Positions 62,791 to 64,000 of a stretch of DNA of 64,000 nt are shown piece by piece. A model generated the notes under the pieces. The model did not search any database. It worked only from the letters and a program-made list of their open reading frames with translations, and was not told the DNA's origin. The position numbers were made by a program, and so were the translations under genes. Within the stretch, counting starts at the first letter, position 1; every line of letters starts with the position of its first letter. Location of the stretch: assembly GCF_001270265.1 (NCBI RefSeq), contig NZ_LGAP01000001.1, positions 682,001-746,000 of the forward strand, written 5' to 3'. The stretch is from Ensifer adhaerens. GTDB taxonomy: Bacteria; Pseudomonadota; Alphaproteobacteria; Rhizobiales; Rhizobiaceae.

Positions 62791-63645
62791 TCACTCGCTG
62801 CCGGTCACAACGGCGGTATCCGCGCGGCCACCCCATTCGGACCAGGAGCCGTCGTAGAGCGTATTGTCGGTATGGCCGAGGGATTGTAGCGCAAGCGTGA
62901 TGATCGCCGCCGTGACGCCTGAGCCGCAGGTCGTCACCACGGGCTTGGAAAGATCGATGCCGGCATCGGCAAACGTCTTGCGCAGCGTATCGAGATCTTT
63001 GAACTTGCCGTTCTCGGAGAAAATGCCGGAAGGCAGGCTGTGTGCGCCCGGCATGTGGCCCGAGCGCATTCCTGCACGCGGCTCCGGTTCTTCACCGAGG
63101 AAGCGCCCGGCGCCCCGCGCATCGGCAATCTGGATCGTGCCGGACTGGACGATGTCCTTCATGCGCTCGAATGACGTTACCGCCGAGGGCGTGAACGTGA
63201 CGTTGAACGTGACGGGCCTGGGCGAGGGCACTTTTGACGTCACCGGGCGTCCATCCTTCTTCCAACCGTCCATGCCGCCATCGAGCACATAGACGTTCTT
63301 GGCGCCCATGATGCGCAACATCCACCAGACGCGCGGCGCCGTCATGATGCCCGGGCCGTCATAAACGACGATCGTATCGCTCTCGCTGACACCGAGCGCA
63401 CCGACGGCCTTGGCGAAGGCCTCCGGCGTGGGCAGCGTATGCGGCAGGCCGCTGGTGTGATCGGCGATCGTATCCTGGTCGAAGAACACGGCACCGGGAA
63501 TGTGGCCGGCGTCGTATTCCGCTTTCGGGTTCCTGTTCTGCGCCGGCAAATACCAGGCGGCATCGAGGATGCGAATGGAGGGATCGTCGAGCCGCTGCAA
63601 CAACCAGTCCGGAGAAACGACGAAGGCGCTTTTGCTGTTGGTCAT
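62791..63645 (-). CDS. sseA: 3-mercaptopyruvate sulfurtransferase
   Basis: 284 aa with two rhodanese domains. The C-terminal active-site loop CGSGVT (Cys240) is the mercaptopyruvate-type loop rather than the CRxGx[RT] of thiosulfate sulfurtransferase. The N-terminal domain is inactive (YDGPGIMTAPRVWWM). It transfers sulfur from mercaptopyruvate to thiols or cyanide in the cytoplasm. It lies in a run alaX-sseA-GNAT, 15 bp after alaX. Confidence 0.94.
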   Translation of the reverse strand: MTNSKSAFVVSPDWLLQRLDDPSIRILDAAWYLPAQNRNPKAEYDAGHIPGAVFFDQDTIADHTSGLPHTLPTPEAFAKAVGALGVSESDTIVVYDGPGIMTAPRVWWMLRIMGAKNVYVLDGGMDGWKKDGRPVTSKVPSPRPVTFNVTFTPSAVTSFERMKDIVQSGTIQIADARGAGRFLGEEPEPRAGMRSGHMPGAHSLPSGIFSENGKFKDLDTLRKTFADAGIDLSKPVVTTCGSGVTAAIITLALQSLGHTDNTLYDGSWSEWGGRADTAVVTGSE

Positions 63646-63660
63646 GGTCGTATCTCCTGT

Positions 63661-64000
63661 TCAGATTGCCTGGCGGTCGTCTTGCGCGCCGAAGCGGATG
63701 CGGAAGCGGCGGTTTTCCTTACCCTTCTTCTCGATCTTGGCGATGTGGATCGCACCGACTTCCTGCGTTTCGGACACATGGGTGCCGCCGCAGGGTTGGC
63801 TGTCAATGGCTGAATTTTCGCCGATGCAGACAAGGCTGACGCGACCAAGGCCGACGGGCGGGCGGACGTTCTTCGATTTGACGATTCCGGGGTTGGCTGC
63901 AAGCTCCTCGTCGGTGATCCACTGCAGATAGACCGGGTGGTTCTCGTCGATAAGCTTCTTTAGCGCCGCCGTCACTTCGTCCTTGTCGATCGTTTCGCTC
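63661..64000 (-). CDS. Alanyl-tRNA editing protein AlaX-like (partial)
   Basis: At least 113 residues; the start lies beyond the right edge. The second zinc motif CGGTHVSETQEVG and the final KGKENRRFRIRF are typical of AlaX, the free-standing editing domain that hydrolyses Ser- or Gly-tRNA(Ala). The HxxxH half of the site is outside the window. Part of an operon with sseA and the GNAT gene. Confidence 0.9.
   Translation of the reverse strand, partial: SETIDKDEVTAALKKLIDENHPVYLQWITDEELAANPGIVKSKNVRPPVGLGRVSLVCIGENSAIDSQPCGGTHVSETQEVGAIHIAKIEKKGKENRRFRIRFGAQDDRQAI

Overview
The window looks like ordinary chromosome from an alphaproteobacterium of the Rhizobiales, most probably Sinorhizobium/Ensifer. 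The evidence is phosphatidylcholine synthase (pcs), a glnB-glnA operon with a sigma-54-type promoter, an NDUFS4-type complex I accessory protein, trpDC linked to moaC-moeA, IalB, HlyU, DUF982 and DUF502 proteins, and a 108-bp double-palindrome element that fits the rhizobial RIME family. Genes are dense, GC is high, and long antisense ORFs are common shadows. Four single tRNA genes (Arg-TCT, Pro-TGG, Lys-TTT, Leu-TAA) all lie on the minus strand. I see no CRISPR array, transposase, integrase or rRNA.

Layout. 0-6 kb: tRNA-Arg, a complex I accessory protein, tRNA-Pro, a membrane diguanylate cyclase, a candidate small RNA divergent from a GlxA/AraC-type regulator, a secreted Tyr/Arg-rich protein, and a small accessory patch (two tiny ORFs and a DUF4238 gene) ending at tRNA-Lys. 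6-17 kb: ccdA, an AEC carrier, a UbiH-type hydroxylase, pcs, a quinone oxidoreductase, and a complete BMP-type (nucleoside-like) ABC importer followed by an FCD/GntR regulator. 17-26 kb: a CorC/HlyC-type CBS protein convergent with the ppiD-trpD-trpC-moaC-moeA operon, then a Na/Pi cotransporter with a PhoU-like tail. 26-39 kb: a probable GT-C membrane protein divergent from glmU, then glmS, a GNAT gene and a DUF502 gene, recG facing them, and sdhE-mfd.

39-48 kb: a FrnE-like DsbA protein, the RIME-like repeat, a YejA-type peptide-binding protein, IalB, hspQ, glnA, glnB, nnrD, a xanthine-guanine phosphoribosyltransferase and a CinA-like molybdopterin-binding-domain protein. 48-52 kb: small-gene territory with a decayed wrbA fragment, a DUF2188-like protein, a 72-aa orphan, tRNA-Leu, a 54-aa lipoprotein, a DUF982 protein and a small membrane protein. 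52-64 kb: a secreted protein plus HAD phosphatase pair, trkH, threonine deaminase, HlyU, a Tat-exported cpdB, a second diguanylate cyclase, a divergent lrp-ald pair, DUF1203, and an alaX-sseA-GNAT operon running off the right edge.

Most of the window is core metabolism and repair: amino-sugar precursors (glmU, glmS), nitrogen control (glnB, glnA), tryptophan and molybdenum cofactor synthesis, transcription-coupled repair and fork restart (mfd, recG), and metabolite repair (nnrD). I did not find a convincing undescribed multigene system. The best leads are the candidate sRNA with paired repeats beside the GlxA-type regulator, the tRNA-Lys-flanked DUF4238 patch, the wrbA remnant, and the unannotated small lipoprotein.
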